Assembly: GCF_023016065.1 (NCBI RefSeq)
Contig: NZ_JALKAQ010000003.1
Location: 124,001-188,000 of the forward strand
DNA: 64,000 bases
From: Marinobacter sp. S0848L
Lineage (GTDB): Bacteria > Pseudomonadota > Gammaproteobacteria > Pseudomonadales > Oleiphilaceae
Reading direction: 5' to 3'
Below, one piece after another: positions 9,368-17,091 of the stretch. Every line of letters starts with the position of its first letter. The first letter of the stretch is position 1. A model generated the notes under the pieces. It did no database searches and was not told the DNA's origin. It saw nothing but the letters and a program-made list of their open reading frames with translations. The position numbers and the translations under genes are program-made.

Positions 9368-9997
9368 TCACTTGGCCAAAGAGTAAGCCCCGCCTTGTTC
9401 AACTGCCGCTTTATAGGCGGGACGGGCCTGAAAGCGCTCAACCCATGCTTTCAGGTGGGGGCGCTGGCTCAATAGCCCAAAGGAGTGGGCAACCTCACCA
9501 ACAAAGCTCAGCTGGATGTCTGCAGCACTGAACTGTTCATCAACCAGGTACGTCTTACCGGCCAGCGATGATTCGATGAAACCTAAATGGTTGTCCAGTT
9601 CGCTGTTAATGCGGGGCTGCAGAGGCTCGCCGCTATCCCCGAGTTGGCCAACATAGATCTTCAGTAACAGCGGCAGCATCGCCGACCCCTCGGCGTAGTG
9701 AAGCCATTGAACGTACTGTTCGTAGGCTGAGCTATCTGGTTCTGGCTGTAGCTGCTGATTGGTCGCGTATTTCCGAACGAGGTAATCAATGATCGCGCCT
9801 GATTCGTGGATGATGTTCTCGCCATCTTCGATGACTGGAGACTTGCCCAAGGGATGAACGTCAAACAGCTCGGGCGGTGCCAAATGGGTATTTGGGTCGC
9901 GCTGGTAGCATCGAACTTCGTAATTCAGGCCAAGCTCTTCGAGCAACCAGAGGATGCGGTGAGAGCGCGAGTCGTTTAGGTGGTGAACAAGAATCAT
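9368..9997 (-). CDS. Glutathione S-transferase
   Basis: This 209-residue GST has an N-terminal thioredoxin-fold domain (about 1-80) with SRSHRILWLLEELG near the glutathione site and the GKSPVIEDGE...HESGAII motif that contacts the gamma-glutamyl group. An all-helical C-terminal domain follows (YLVDEQFSAADIQLS near 150). It probably conjugates glutathione to electrophiles in the cytoplasm. The start at 9997 has GGAG eight bases upstream. A TAGAC-N5-GTCTA operator lies 53 bp upstream (10051-10065), in the region shared with the divergent tetR gene, so it likely belongs to the same electrophile-responsive regulon. A longer frame to 10090 would run through that operator and is rejected. Confidence 0.9.
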   Translation of the reverse strand: MILVHHLNDSRSHRILWLLEELGLNYEVRCYQRDPNTHLAPPELFDVHPLGKSPVIEDGENIIHESGAIIDYLVRKYATNQQLQPEPDSSAYEQYVQWLHYAEGSAMLPLLLKIYVGQLGDSGEPLQPRINSELDNHLGFIESSLAGKTYLVDEQFSAADIQLSFVGEVAHSFGLLSQRPHLKAWVERFQARPAYKAAVEQGGAYSLAK

Positions 9998-10050
9998 AGG
10001 GTGGGCTCCATAAAGTGTTTGCCGATTTCGATTCTTACTATCGCACACTG

Positions 10051-10065
10051 TAGACGACTGGTCTA
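10051..10065. promoter_or_regulatory. Operator 1, TAGAC-N5-GTCTA inverted repeat
   Basis: The 15-mer TAGACGACTGGTCTA has perfect 5-bp arms around a 5-bp centre. It lies between the divergent GST and tetR genes. The identical 15-mer occurs at 11785 and 11871, and a near copy at 10174. The shared sequence in front of stress genes next to a NemR-like regulator suggests this is that regulator's binding site; binding itself is inferred. Confidence 0.8.
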
Positions 10066-10173
10066 ATCGTGTTTGCGTTATCAGTAACACTGATAAATGT
10101 GATTCACAGCCTAGGATGAGTTTTTAACGCCAAGGCTGCGGAAACTCCTGATCGCCGGTTAGTGTTTGCTTTC

Positions 10174-10188
10174 TAGACAATTGGTCTA
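10174..10188. promoter_or_regulatory. Operator 2, TAGAC-N5-GTCTA inverted repeat
   Basis: TAGACAATTGGTCTA differs from the other three sites only in its centre. It lies 20 bp ahead of the tetR ATG at 10209, a position suited to autorepression. Confidence 0.8.
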
Positions 10189-10208
10189 ATCCCACTTAGA
10201 ATTTCGCC

Positions 10209-10802
10209 ATGGAACCAAAAGTAGCAACTCAAGATGTGCGCAGCCACATCCTCGAAACCGCCCAAGTCATCATCAGTGGCAAGGGTTTTAGCGCTGTGGG
10301 ATTAAATCAGATCCTGCAGGCTGCCGGTGTGCCGAAAGGATCTTTCTATCATTATTTCGGCTCCAAAGAAGCGTTTGGTGAAGAGTTGCTCAAGAGCTAT
10401 TTTGCCGATTACCACGAAACGCTGGATGCTATGCTGTCGCGCCCGGGCCTGAACGGTGCCGAGCGTTTGATCAGCTATTGGCAAACCTGGCTGGAGACCC
10501 AATCGGCCTGTGATCCAAAAGGTAAATGCCTCACGGTTAAGCTGGCTGCCGAGGTCAGTGATTTGTCTGAAACCATGCGAGCGGTTTTAGCGCGAGAAAC
10601 CTCCCGGGTTGTTGCACGATTGGAGCAGGCGGTTGCAGAGGGTATAGAGGACGGTTCCTTGCCTGCGACTCTGAATGCCAAAGTCACCGCGTCCACCCTT
10701 TACCAGTTGTGGCTGGGCGCAAGCCTGCGCAGCAAAATCATCCGTGACCCGGAGCCCATGAAGTGCGCGCTCACGGCGACTAAAGAAATTCTTGGTCTAT
10801 AA
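10209..10802 (+). CDS. TetR/AcrR-family repressor, NemR-like electrophile sensor
   Basis: The product has 197 residues. The N-terminal TetR DNA-binding domain covers about 8-60, with the helix-turn-helix GLNQILQAAGVPKGSFYHYFGSKEA region. The C-terminal part carries KCLTVKLAAEVSDLSETMR, which resembles NemR-type regulators in which a cysteine senses quinones, aldehydes or hypochlorite. C107 (with C101 close by) is placed like the redox cysteine near position 106 of E. coli NemR; that comparison is from memory. Operator 2 lies just ahead of the gene, implying autorepression. Operators at 10051, 11785 and 11871 link it to the GST and the yqhD-MDR-DJ-1 genes. No SD is obvious before ATG 10209, and the in-frame distance to the operator leaves little room for another start. 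Confidence 0.88.
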   Translation: MEPKVATQDVRSHILETAQVIISGKGFSAVGLNQILQAAGVPKGSFYHYFGSKEAFGEELLKSYFADYHETLDAMLSRPGLNGAERLISYWQTWLETQSACDPKGKCLTVKLAAEVSDLSETMRAVLARETSRVVARLEQAVAEGIEDGSLPATLNAKVTASTLYQLWLGASLRSKIIRDPEPMKCALTATKEILGL

Positions 10803-10854
10803 CGCCTCGTTGAATTAGAGTTAGCCCCAAACATACCGCCGACGACCTTTTTTT

Positions 10855-10881
10855 CTTCATATCATTCTCAGTGATATGAAG
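10855..10881. repeat. Perfect 10-bp inverted repeat ahead of the kinase-like gene
   Basis: CTTCATATCA (10855-10864) pairs exactly with TGATATGAAG (10872-10881) around a 7-base loop. It lies about 95 bp ahead of the start at 10976, preceded by a T-run on the left and with no T-run on the right. It is thus a poor terminator for either strand; an operator or 5' leader hairpin is more likely. It differs from the TAGAC operators. Confidence 0.5.
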
Positions 10882-10975
10882 GATACGACTTACGAATTAT
10901 TCAAACCCCTTCCGCCCGCTAATAATGGCCCTTCCTCCGACATTGCTCGGTAACATCCATCAAAAGGAAGGCGGA

Positions 10976-11740
10976 ATGAGTTCTCGTAGTGGCAGTTTTG
11001 TCGATTGTTTTGATGTGGGTGAACAGTGTGGTGGAAGCCGTGAGCGTGCCAAGCGTTGGCACAAGCCGTTAACCGTTGTGGCCGAGAACCCGGCGGGGGC
11101 AAAGCAGGTGGTGAAAACCTATCCTTCTTTTGTGTTTCCGCTTACCCAATACTTTCGAATGCTGGCCCGGCATGAATATCGAATGCTTAAGGCTGTCGAG
11201 GGTCTTCCGTTTACCCCTAATGACGTTTATCGGTGCGCTGACTGCAGCGGTGCTCTTCAGTATCAGCACGTAGAGGGTGTGCCCCTCAAAGAGCTGAGCC
11301 GGCGTGGCGGTGTTCCGAACGACTTCTTCGTGAAGCTATACGCCTCGGTGCAACAGATGCACACAAGCGGCGTGGTGCATTTTGATCTGGGTAATTCCGG
11401 TAACGTGCTGTGCTCGCCTTCGGGCGAACCGAAAATCATCGATTTTGGGTCTGCCGTATTTTTCCGTTTATTGCCGGGGGTGATAGGAGAGTGGGCCCGC
11501 AAGAAGGATCAGTTGGGCGTACTAAAACTCTGGTACCGCTTCGACCGGAACAGCATGCCCCAGGAAATGCAGGCGTACTATCAGGCCAACTACCGGAAAA
11601 ACATCTACACCCCCAGGCGTTTTCTGAAAGCGTTGAAGCGTAGCTTCATGAAACCGACGCAATCGACTGCCGAGGCCCTGCCCATGGCCGCGATTATCGG
11701 CTTGTTCTTTGGGCTGTTGGCGTTGGTGTCATTGGTCTAG
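10976..11740 (+). CDS. Kinase-fold (KdkA/RIO-like) protein with C-terminal membrane helix
   Basis: This 254-residue protein has a minimal protein-kinase-like core: candidate ATP lysine K48 (QVVKTYP), E68 in the alpha-C position, catalytic loop HFDLGNSGN with D137 and N143 (136-143 region), and metal-binding D156FG. It resembles lipopolysaccharide or RIO-type kinases more than Hanks-type Ser/Thr kinases. Residues about 235-254 form a hydrophobic tail (AIIGLFFGLLALVSLV), so the enzyme is probably anchored in the inner membrane by its C-terminus. The substrate is unknown; a lipid A core sugar or a protein are options. ATG 10976 follows AAGGAAGGCGGA; an earlier ATG at 10925 lacks this. It lies between tetR and yqhD and has its own upstream inverted repeat, so it need not be in the same regulon. 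Confidence 0.72.
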   Translation: MSSRSGSFVDCFDVGEQCGGSRERAKRWHKPLTVVAENPAGAKQVVKTYPSFVFPLTQYFRMLARHEYRMLKAVEGLPFTPNDVYRCADCSGALQYQHVEGVPLKELSRRGGVPNDFFVKLYASVQQMHTSGVVHFDLGNSGNVLCSPSGEPKIIDFGSAVFFRLLPGVIGEWARKKDQLGVLKLWYRFDRNSMPQEMQAYYQANYRKNIYTPRRFLKALKRSFMKPTQSTAEALPMAAIIGLFFGLLALVSLV

Positions 11741-11784
11741 GCCCCGTGGTATGTCGGTGCAATATTCGAATTTTCATTTGAGTG

Positions 11785-11799
11785 TAGACGACTGGTCTA
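11785..11799. promoter_or_regulatory. Operator 3, TAGAC-N5-GTCTA inverted repeat
   Basis: TAGACGACTGGTCTA is identical to operators 1 and 4. It lies 114 bp upstream of the yqhD-like ATG and 86 bp (start to start, close to eight helical turns) from operator 4, which would allow paired binding or looping. Confidence 0.8.
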
Positions 11800-11870
11800 A
11801 TCATGTTTTAGACTGAGAGCAGATGTTAAAAACTAAGCTGATCTGATCGGCTTTTTATTTACCTAAACAC

Positions 11871-11885
11871 TAGACGACTGGTCTA
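11871..11885. promoter_or_regulatory. Operator 4, TAGAC-N5-GTCTA inverted repeat
   Basis: TAGACGACTGGTCTA ends only 13 bp before ATG 11899 and almost abuts the SD (GAGGTG, 11891-11896). Bound repressor here would block the leader of the yqhD-MDR-DJ-1 transcript. Confidence 0.8.
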
Positions 11886-11898
11886 AGAGTGAGGTGTT

Positions 11899-13056
11899 AT
11901 GAATAATTTCGAGTTCTACAATCCCACCCGAATCGTATTTGGTGAAGGCACGGTGGCGCGCCTTGATGACCTTGTACCGGCCGATGCGCGGGTGCTGGTG
12001 CTGTTTGGCGGTGAAAGTGCCAGGAAAACCGGCACCCTTGATGAGGTCAAGCAAGCGCTGGGCGACCGGCACATTGCTGAGTTTGGTGGCATTGAGCCAA
12101 ACCCGACCTACGAAACACTGATGAAAGCCGTAGCGCTGATCGAGCAAGAGCGGTTCGACTTCTTGCTGGCGGTGGGTGGCGGGTCTGTCATTGACGGAAC
12201 CAAGTTTGTTGCCGCCGCCGTGAATTTCGACGGCGACCCATGGAGCATTCTTGAGAAACGCGGGCGGAATATTAGCCACGCCATTCCATTCGGCTCTGTA
12301 CTGACCCTGCCCGCCACCGGTTCCGAGATGAACAGCGGCGCGGTCGTGACCAACAAGGCGCTGCAGGCAAAACTGCCATTTGCCAGCCCATTGGTGTATC
12401 CCGCGTTCTCCATTCTGGACCCGGTGAAAACCTTCACGCTGCCCGCCAAGCAGGTCAGCAACGGGGTGGCCGATGCATTTACGCACATCATTGAGCAATA
12501 TCTGACCTATCCGGCGAATGGTTTGGTGCAGGACCGTTTTGCGGAAGGTCTGCTGCAAACCCTCGTCGAGATCGGCCCGAAAGTATTGGAAGACCCGGAA
12601 AACTACGAGCTGAGAGCAAACCTGATGTGGGTGGCAACGCTGGCATTGAACGGTTTGATCGGTGCGGGCGTACCTCAGGATTGGGCAACCCATATGGTTG
12701 GCCATGAATTAACCGCGCTGTACGGCATTGACCATGCCCGGACCCTGGCCATTGTCTTGCCCGGCATGCTGGAGGTGCGCCGCGAGTCAAAAGCTGAAAA
12801 GTTGCTACAGTATGGTGAGCGGGTCTGGAACATTCGGGAAGGCTCTGAAGCCGAGCGTATTGAGAAAACGATTCAGGCCACCCGCCAGTTTTTTGAAAGC
12901 CTTTCGATTCCTACGCGGTTGCCGGATTACGGACTCGATGAAAGCTCCATCGACGACATCATCAGCCAACTTGAACGCCACGGCATGACGAAATTGGGTG
13001 AGCACGGAGATGTGACCCCGGAGATCAGCCGTCGTGCCCTTGAAGCCAGCCTGTAA
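11899..13056 (+). CDS. yqhD: YqhD-type NADPH-dependent alcohol dehydrogenase / aldehyde reductase
   Basis: This 385-residue enzyme belongs to the iron-containing (group III) alcohol dehydrogenases. The nucleotide-binding motif GGGSVIDGTKFVAAA lies at 93-107. Metal ligands can be read directly: D192, H196, H265 and H279, which have the same spacing as D194/H198/H267/H281 of E. coli YqhD (known numbering, from memory). YqhD reduces toxic short-chain aldehydes such as acrolein, malondialdehyde and methylglyoxal with NADPH. The gene opens a run of three genes in one direction (yqhD, MDR reductase, DJ-1), each starting within about 50 bp of the previous stop, with operators 3 and 4 in front. Start ATG 11899 has GAGGTG upstream. 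The assignment to the YqhD branch is strong. Confidence 0.92.
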   Translation: MNNFEFYNPTRIVFGEGTVARLDDLVPADARVLVLFGGESARKTGTLDEVKQALGDRHIAEFGGIEPNPTYETLMKAVALIEQERFDFLLAVGGGSVIDGTKFVAAAVNFDGDPWSILEKRGRNISHAIPFGSVLTLPATGSEMNSGAVVTNKALQAKLPFASPLVYPAFSILDPVKTFTLPAKQVSNGVADAFTHIIEQYLTYPANGLVQDRFAEGLLQTLVEIGPKVLEDPENYELRANLMWVATLALNGLIGAGVPQDWATHMVGHELTALYGIDHARTLAIVLPGMLEVRRESKAEKLLQYGERVWNIREGSEAERIEKTIQATRQFFESLSIPTRLPDYGLDESSIDDIISQLERHGMTKLGEHGDVTPEISRRALEASL

Positions 13057-13072
13057 CGGAGGAGAAAAGATC

Positions 13073-14101
13073 ATGGAACAGTCATCGTTGAAAAATCGTC
13101 AGTGGGTGTTGAACCAGCGTCCGAACGGCGCCCCAACACCCGAAGATTTCAAACTGGTGGAGAGCGACATCCCGAACCTGAACGAAGGTGAGGTGTTGCT
13201 CAAAACACGTTACCTGTCTTTAGACCCGTACATGCGTGGCCGAATGAGCGACGCGCCGTCCTATGCGCCGTCTCTGAACATTGGCGAGGTGATTGTCGGC
13301 GGCACGGTGTCGGAAGTGGTTGAATCCAAAAACCCGAAGTTCGCCAAAGGCGACCGGGTACTGGCTGGTAGCGGGTGGCAGGAATACGAAGTGTCTGACG
13401 GCACGGGTCTGATGTCGGTTGAAGGCTTACCCGAGCCTTCTTACGCCTTGAGCCTGATGGGTATGCCCGGTTTCACCGCCTATCACGGTTTGCTGAACAT
13501 CGGTGAGCCAAAACCGGGCGAAACGGTTGTCGTGGCCTCGGCCAGCGGTGCGGTAGGCTCAGTGGTAGGGCAGATCGCCAAGCTGAAAGGCTGTCGGGTG
13601 GTTGGCATCACCAGTGGTGGTGAAAAACAGCAGTACGTGAAAGACACGCTGGGCTTTGATGAAAGCCTGGACCGGCATTCGCCGAATTTCGAGGCAGAGC
13701 TGGCCAAGGCCGCCCCGGAAGGCATTGATGTGTATTACGAGAACGTAGGTGGCGCAGTGTTTGATGCCGTATTGCCGCTGCTTAACGATTTCGCCCGTAT
13801 TCCGGTGTGCGGTGTGATCGCCCACTACAACGCGACGGAACTACCGCAGGGGCCCGATCGCGTGCCCATGCTGGCCGGCATGATTCTGCGCAAGCGCATC
13901 CGCATGCAGGGGTTCATCATCATGGATCATTACGAAACCGGCTATGCGCCGTTCGCCAAAGAAATGACCCAATGGCTGCAAGCGGGCCAGATCCGTATCA
14001 AGGAAGACCGGGTGCAAGGGTTTGAAGCCGCCCCAGAGGCCTTCATCGGCCTTCTGGAAGGTAAGAACTTCGGCAAAGTGGTGGTGGATTTCGGAGCCTA
14101 A
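13073..14101 (+). CDS. MDR-family NADP-dependent oxidoreductase (CurA / prostaglandin reductase type)
   Basis: This 342-residue, zinc-free medium-chain reductase is related to curcumin reductase and leukotriene/prostaglandin reductases. These reduce the C=C bond of alpha,beta-unsaturated carbonyls with NADPH. The N-terminal catalytic half carries YLSLDPYMRGRM; the Rossmann half has the glycine-rich ASASGAVGSVVGQIAK. Conserved YYENVGG and GVIAHYN stretches follow. ATG 13073 is preceded by a strong GGAGGAG; an ATG-like start at 13034 within the yqhD coding end is rejected. It starts 16 bp after the yqhD stop, so it is co-transcribed. With YqhD it could clear both functional groups of enals: the aldehyde by YqhD and the double bond by this enzyme. 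Confidence 0.9.
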   Translation: MEQSSLKNRQWVLNQRPNGAPTPEDFKLVESDIPNLNEGEVLLKTRYLSLDPYMRGRMSDAPSYAPSLNIGEVIVGGTVSEVVESKNPKFAKGDRVLAGSGWQEYEVSDGTGLMSVEGLPEPSYALSLMGMPGFTAYHGLLNIGEPKPGETVVVASASGAVGSVVGQIAKLKGCRVVGITSGGEKQQYVKDTLGFDESLDRHSPNFEAELAKAAPEGIDVYYENVGGAVFDAVLPLLNDFARIPVCGVIAHYNATELPQGPDRVPMLAGMILRKRIRMQGFIIMDHYETGYAPFAKEMTQWLQAGQIRIKEDRVQGFEAAPEAFIGLLEGKNFGKVVVDFGA

Positions 14102-14150
14102 CCTTCGCGACTTTGACCCAAAAACCATTCAGATCAGGTGAGGAAAGACT

Positions 14151-14828
14151 ATGAACGTATTGATGGTACTGACATCCCACGATCAACTCGGCAACACCGG
14201 TGAAAAGACCGGTTTCTGGCTGGAAGAACTGGCTGCACCCTATTACGTGTTCAAAGACGCGGGTGCCAAGGTGGTTCTGGCGTCACCTCAGGGTGGCCAG
14301 CCACCGCTCGACCCTAACAGCAGTCAGAAAGACGCGCTCACCGAAGCCACCGATCGTTTCGAAGCCGATGCTGAAGCCATGGCCGCATTAGCTTCAACCG
14401 CCAAGTTGGCGGATGTCTCGCTGGAGGACTTTGACGCTGTGTTCTATCCGGGCGGTCATGGCCCGCTGTGGGATTTGGCGGAAGACCCCACGTCCATCGC
14501 GTTGATTGAAAACGCGATTAAGGCCGGCACGCCGGTAGGGGCAGTTTGTCACGCGCCCGGCGTGCTGCGCCACGTCAAAGGCCAGGACGGAAAGCCTCTG
14601 GTGTCCGGCAAAAACGTCACCGGCTTTACCAACACCGAAGAAGAAGCGGTTGGCCTGACCGACGTAGTACCGTTTCTGGTTGAAGACATGCTGAAAGACA
14701 ACGGTGGGCACTACAGTAAAGGGGATGACTGGCAGTCCTACGTGGTCACCGACGGCTGGTTGGTCACTGGGCAGAACCCGGCGTCTTCGGCGGCGGCTGC
14801 AGAAGCTTTGTTGAAGTTGATGGCCTGA
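14151..14828 (+). CDS. DJ-1/PfpI superfamily protein, Hsp31/glyoxalase III-like
   Basis: This 225-residue class I glutamine-amidotransferase-like protein has the nucleophile elbow AVCHAPG with C133 followed by H134, and acidic residues E25/E26 placed to form the usual Glu-Cys pair of Hsp31-type proteins. Members act on methylglyoxal as cofactor-free glyoxalases or repair glycated molecules. Close features are TSHDQLGNTGEKTGFWLEE at the N-terminus and FYPGGHGPLWDL near 98-109. It starts 49 bp after the MDR gene with a GTGAGGAAAG SD, and ends just ahead of a strong stem-loop. Position in the carbonyl-stress run supports an aldehyde-detoxifying role. Exact activity (glyoxalase, deglycase or chaperone) cannot be told from sequence. 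Confidence 0.88.
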   Translation: MNVLMVLTSHDQLGNTGEKTGFWLEELAAPYYVFKDAGAKVVLASPQGGQPPLDPNSSQKDALTEATDRFEADAEAMAALASTAKLADVSLEDFDAVFYPGGHGPLWDLAEDPTSIALIENAIKAGTPVGAVCHAPGVLRHVKGQDGKPLVSGKNVTGFTNTEEEAVGLTDVVPFLVEDMLKDNGGHYSKGDDWQSYVVTDGWLVTGQNPASSAAAAEALLKLMA

Positions 14829-14849
14829 CGCACGTTCCTGTGCGCCAGA

Positions 14850-14884
14850 CTGCGGGTTACCGGCCAGTGCCGGATAACCCGCAG
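14850..14884 (+). terminator. Strong stem-loop after the DJ-1 gene
   Basis: CTGCGGGTTA (14850-14859) pairs with TAACCCGCAG (14875-14884), and most of the sequence between them also pairs (CGGC/GCCG), giving a long GC-rich hairpin. No T-run follows, so it may be a 3' end stabiliser or a weak terminator of the yqhD-MDR-DJ-1 transcript rather than a classical one. Confidence 0.5.
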
Positions 14885-14951
14885 TGAACATCAGCGGGTA
14901 TTGGCGTATCATCCCCGGTTCAAAGCCTTTCAATGTCTACAGGAGAGCATA

Positions 14952-15389
14952 ATGATCTGGACTGTTTACCTATCCGGTGAAATCCACACAGACTGGCGTG
15001 AGCAGATTGCAGCCGGTGCGGAAGCCGCTGGCCTGCCGGTAGAGTTTGTGTCTGCCAATACCGATCACGATTCCAGCGACGCCGCCGGTGATTTTCTGGG
15101 CAAGCCGGAGAATAACTTCTGGCGCGACCACCAGTCTTCCAAGGTAAATGCGATCCGTACCAAGACCCTGCTGGAGCAGTGTGACATAGCGGTGATTCGC
15201 TTCGGTGACAAATACAAACAGTGGAACGCGGCGTTTGATGCCGGTTATTGCGCGGCCATGGGTACGCCCTACGTCACCCTGCACGATGAAGACATTGTTC
15301 ATCCGCTGAAAGAAGTGGATGCCGCCGCCATGGCTTGGGCGCAAACCCCCGAGCAAGTGGTTGAGCTGTTGAAGTACGTTACCGCGTAA
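14952..15389 (+). CDS. ytoQ: YtoQ family protein
   Basis: This 145-residue soluble protein matches the YtoQ family, recognised by the opening WTVYLSGEIHTDWREQI, the central LGKPENNFWRDHQSSKVNAIRT region and the late FDAGYCAAMGTPYVTLH. The fold is probably related to nucleoside 2-deoxyribosyltransferase-like proteins; no biochemical role is established that I know of. The start is ATG 14952 with AGGAGAG directly upstream; an earlier in-frame ATG at 14901 has no SD. A clean rho-independent terminator follows at 15436, so it appears to be a single-gene unit. Confidence 0.88.
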   Translation: MIWTVYLSGEIHTDWREQIAAGAEAAGLPVEFVSANTDHDSSDAAGDFLGKPENNFWRDHQSSKVNAIRTKTLLEQCDIAVIRFGDKYKQWNAAFDAGYCAAMGTPYVTLHDEDIVHPLKEVDAAAMAWAQTPEQVVELLKYVTA

Positions 15390-15435
15390 TGACGGCGGTC
15401 TAACCGCCAAGCTATCAACAATCGGACAGCTGGTG

Positions 15436-15477
15436 AGCCCTTACAATCGAATTTCTTGATTGTAAGGGCTTTGTCTT
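15436..15477 (+). terminator. Rho-independent terminator of ytoQ
   Basis: AGCCCTTACAATC (15436-15448) and GATTGTAAGGGCT (15458-15470) are perfect 13-bp arms around a 9-base loop, followed by TTGTCTT. The T-rich side is on the + strand only. Confidence 0.88.
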
Positions 15478-16885
15478 ATCGGGCCGCGGTTTGACCGCCG
15501 GCTCTGCGCAGCTGCTCCATGGCCCCCAAACTGGTGAACACTTCCAGACTGCTGACTGGGTTTCCTGAGCCGTCACCGCCCACGTAATAATCGGGCATGT
15601 CGATGGTGACATCCTTCAGCGCCGGGTACATTACCTGAGCAATATCCCGCTGGATCTCAGCCATGTAGATGTCCCGAGCGGCCTGCTTGGCCAACAGATG
15701 AGCCTTGGCAACTTCGGCCTCCGCCATACCCTGCTCACGAATGGCTTTGGCGGCGTAGGTGGCGGCTTCTGCATTGGCTTTTTGAATGTCACGCTCGGCG
15801 ACCGAAATCTCCAGCTGCTTCTGCTTTTCCAGAACGGCCACGGCCTTTTCTTTCTCTTTCCGAACCGTTTCCAGCTGAGCCTGTTGGCGTTCCATTTCTA
15901 CTTCTTTCTGCTTCGAAATAATGGCGAGCTCTTTGCTGCGCTGCGCGTCCTGAATTGCCCGTGCTTTTTCGATCTCTTTTTCCAGCTGTGCGGTCTTGGC
16001 TTCTGCACGCGCGGTTTCTTGTGCCTGGATCGCAGTGATGCGCTTGGCCACTAGGTCTTTTTTCTTGATCAAAAGTTCATCCAGACGTTTTTCTGGAAGT
16101 GGCCGGCCGATGGTCACCTGGCGCACCTGAATGCCGTAGGAATCCAGCGGGTTGGCAATTCGCTTGGCTTGCCCCGCCTTGTCTTGAAGAATGATGTTCT
16201 TCCACACCAGCTGCACTTTCCGCTCGAGGCGGTCGCCATCGTCGTTAGAGGAAGAGACGGCTGCCAGGTCGGTTTGCTCGATTTCAACTTGTCGCCTTTC
16301 GGTTTCGTACAGGCCGTTCTGCAACTGGTCTTCCAGCTGCACCTTGAACTTGTTCAGGCCACCTTGAAAAAATTCCTCACCGGTGTACTGGGTCGCGGTA
16401 ACCACGGTTACGTTTTTCGCGTTTTTAATAAGCAGGGAGTCGATCAGGTTGTCGTAGCTGCGGAATTCCCGGTGCATGGCCACGATTTTTTCCGGGTCAG
16501 CCGACAATCGAAAACGAAACGTAGCAGGGATGCGGGCGGTATAGGTGTCTGCAAACTGAACTTCAACTTCGGTCAGCTGGCGGGTCGATTTGATTTTCTC
16601 ACCACTCTCCTGATTGCCAAAGCTGAGTGTCATCGCCTGATTGTAGGTGTAAACGTTGGAAAACAGTGGAACCTTGAAGTGAACACCGGGCTCTGTGAAC
16701 ACGCGGATGCTGCCGAATAAGGTGTCCTGCACCACATAGGTATAGCCGAGTTGCGTAGTAAAGAACGACGACATGGCGAGAAACACCGCGAACGCGACAC
16801 CGGCGATCGCGAGTATGTATTTTTTCAGGCTGGCCAGTACAGGGCTCAGCCATTGCTCGGTCCTTGAAAGTGTTTGGGAATCCAT
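15476..16885 (-). CDS. SPFH/Band 7 domain membrane protein
   Basis: The 469-residue protein has one N-terminal transmembrane helix (about 20-42), then a Band 7/SPFH domain (about 45-270; YVVQDTLFGSIRVFTEPGVHFKVP, with RQLTEVEVQFADTYTARIPA following). A long charged coiled coil rich in alanine, glutamate and lysine covers about 275-410. The C-terminus (VSSLEVFTSLGAMEQLRRA) resembles flotillin/HflK-like oligomer ends. Such proteins build large cage-like rings on the membrane that organise proteases or lipid microdomains. No NfeD partner or protease gene is adjacent, so its client is unknown. ATG 16885 has TGGAG upstream. Transcribed away from ligE. Confidence 0.88.
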   Translation of the reverse strand: MDSQTLSRTEQWLSPVLASLKKYILAIAGVAFAVFLAMSSFFTTQLGYTYVVQDTLFGSIRVFTEPGVHFKVPLFSNVYTYNQAMTLSFGNQESGEKIKSTRQLTEVEVQFADTYTARIPATFRFRLSADPEKIVAMHREFRSYDNLIDSLLIKNAKNVTVVTATQYTGEEFFQGGLNKFKVQLEDQLQNGLYETERRQVEIEQTDLAAVSSSNDDGDRLERKVQLVWKNIILQDKAGQAKRIANPLDSYGIQVRQVTIGRPLPEKRLDELLIKKKDLVAKRITAIQAQETARAEAKTAQLEKEIEKARAIQDAQRSKELAIISKQKEVEMERQQAQLETVRKEKEKAVAVLEKQKQLEISVAERDIQKANAEAATYAAKAIREQGMAEAEVAKAHLLAKQAARDIYMAEIQRDIAQVMYPALKDVTIDMPDYYVGGDGSGNPVSSLEVFTSLGAMEQLRRAGGQTAAR

Positions 16886-17091
16886 TCGATACTCCAGACG
16901 GGTTTTGGGGCGGCTGAAAGTACCTTACCCGTGGATATTGTTTGTAGGAGCATTCCGGTTCGCTTTGTGAGAGATCTCTGTAGACGTGAAAAGCGCCGGG
17001 CGGATCATGAAAAAGACGGGGCTGTCCGGGTTAGCGTTATCCATCGAGCCCAGTGTTGGTACGTACCCCACAGAACGTTATAAGGCAAAGG

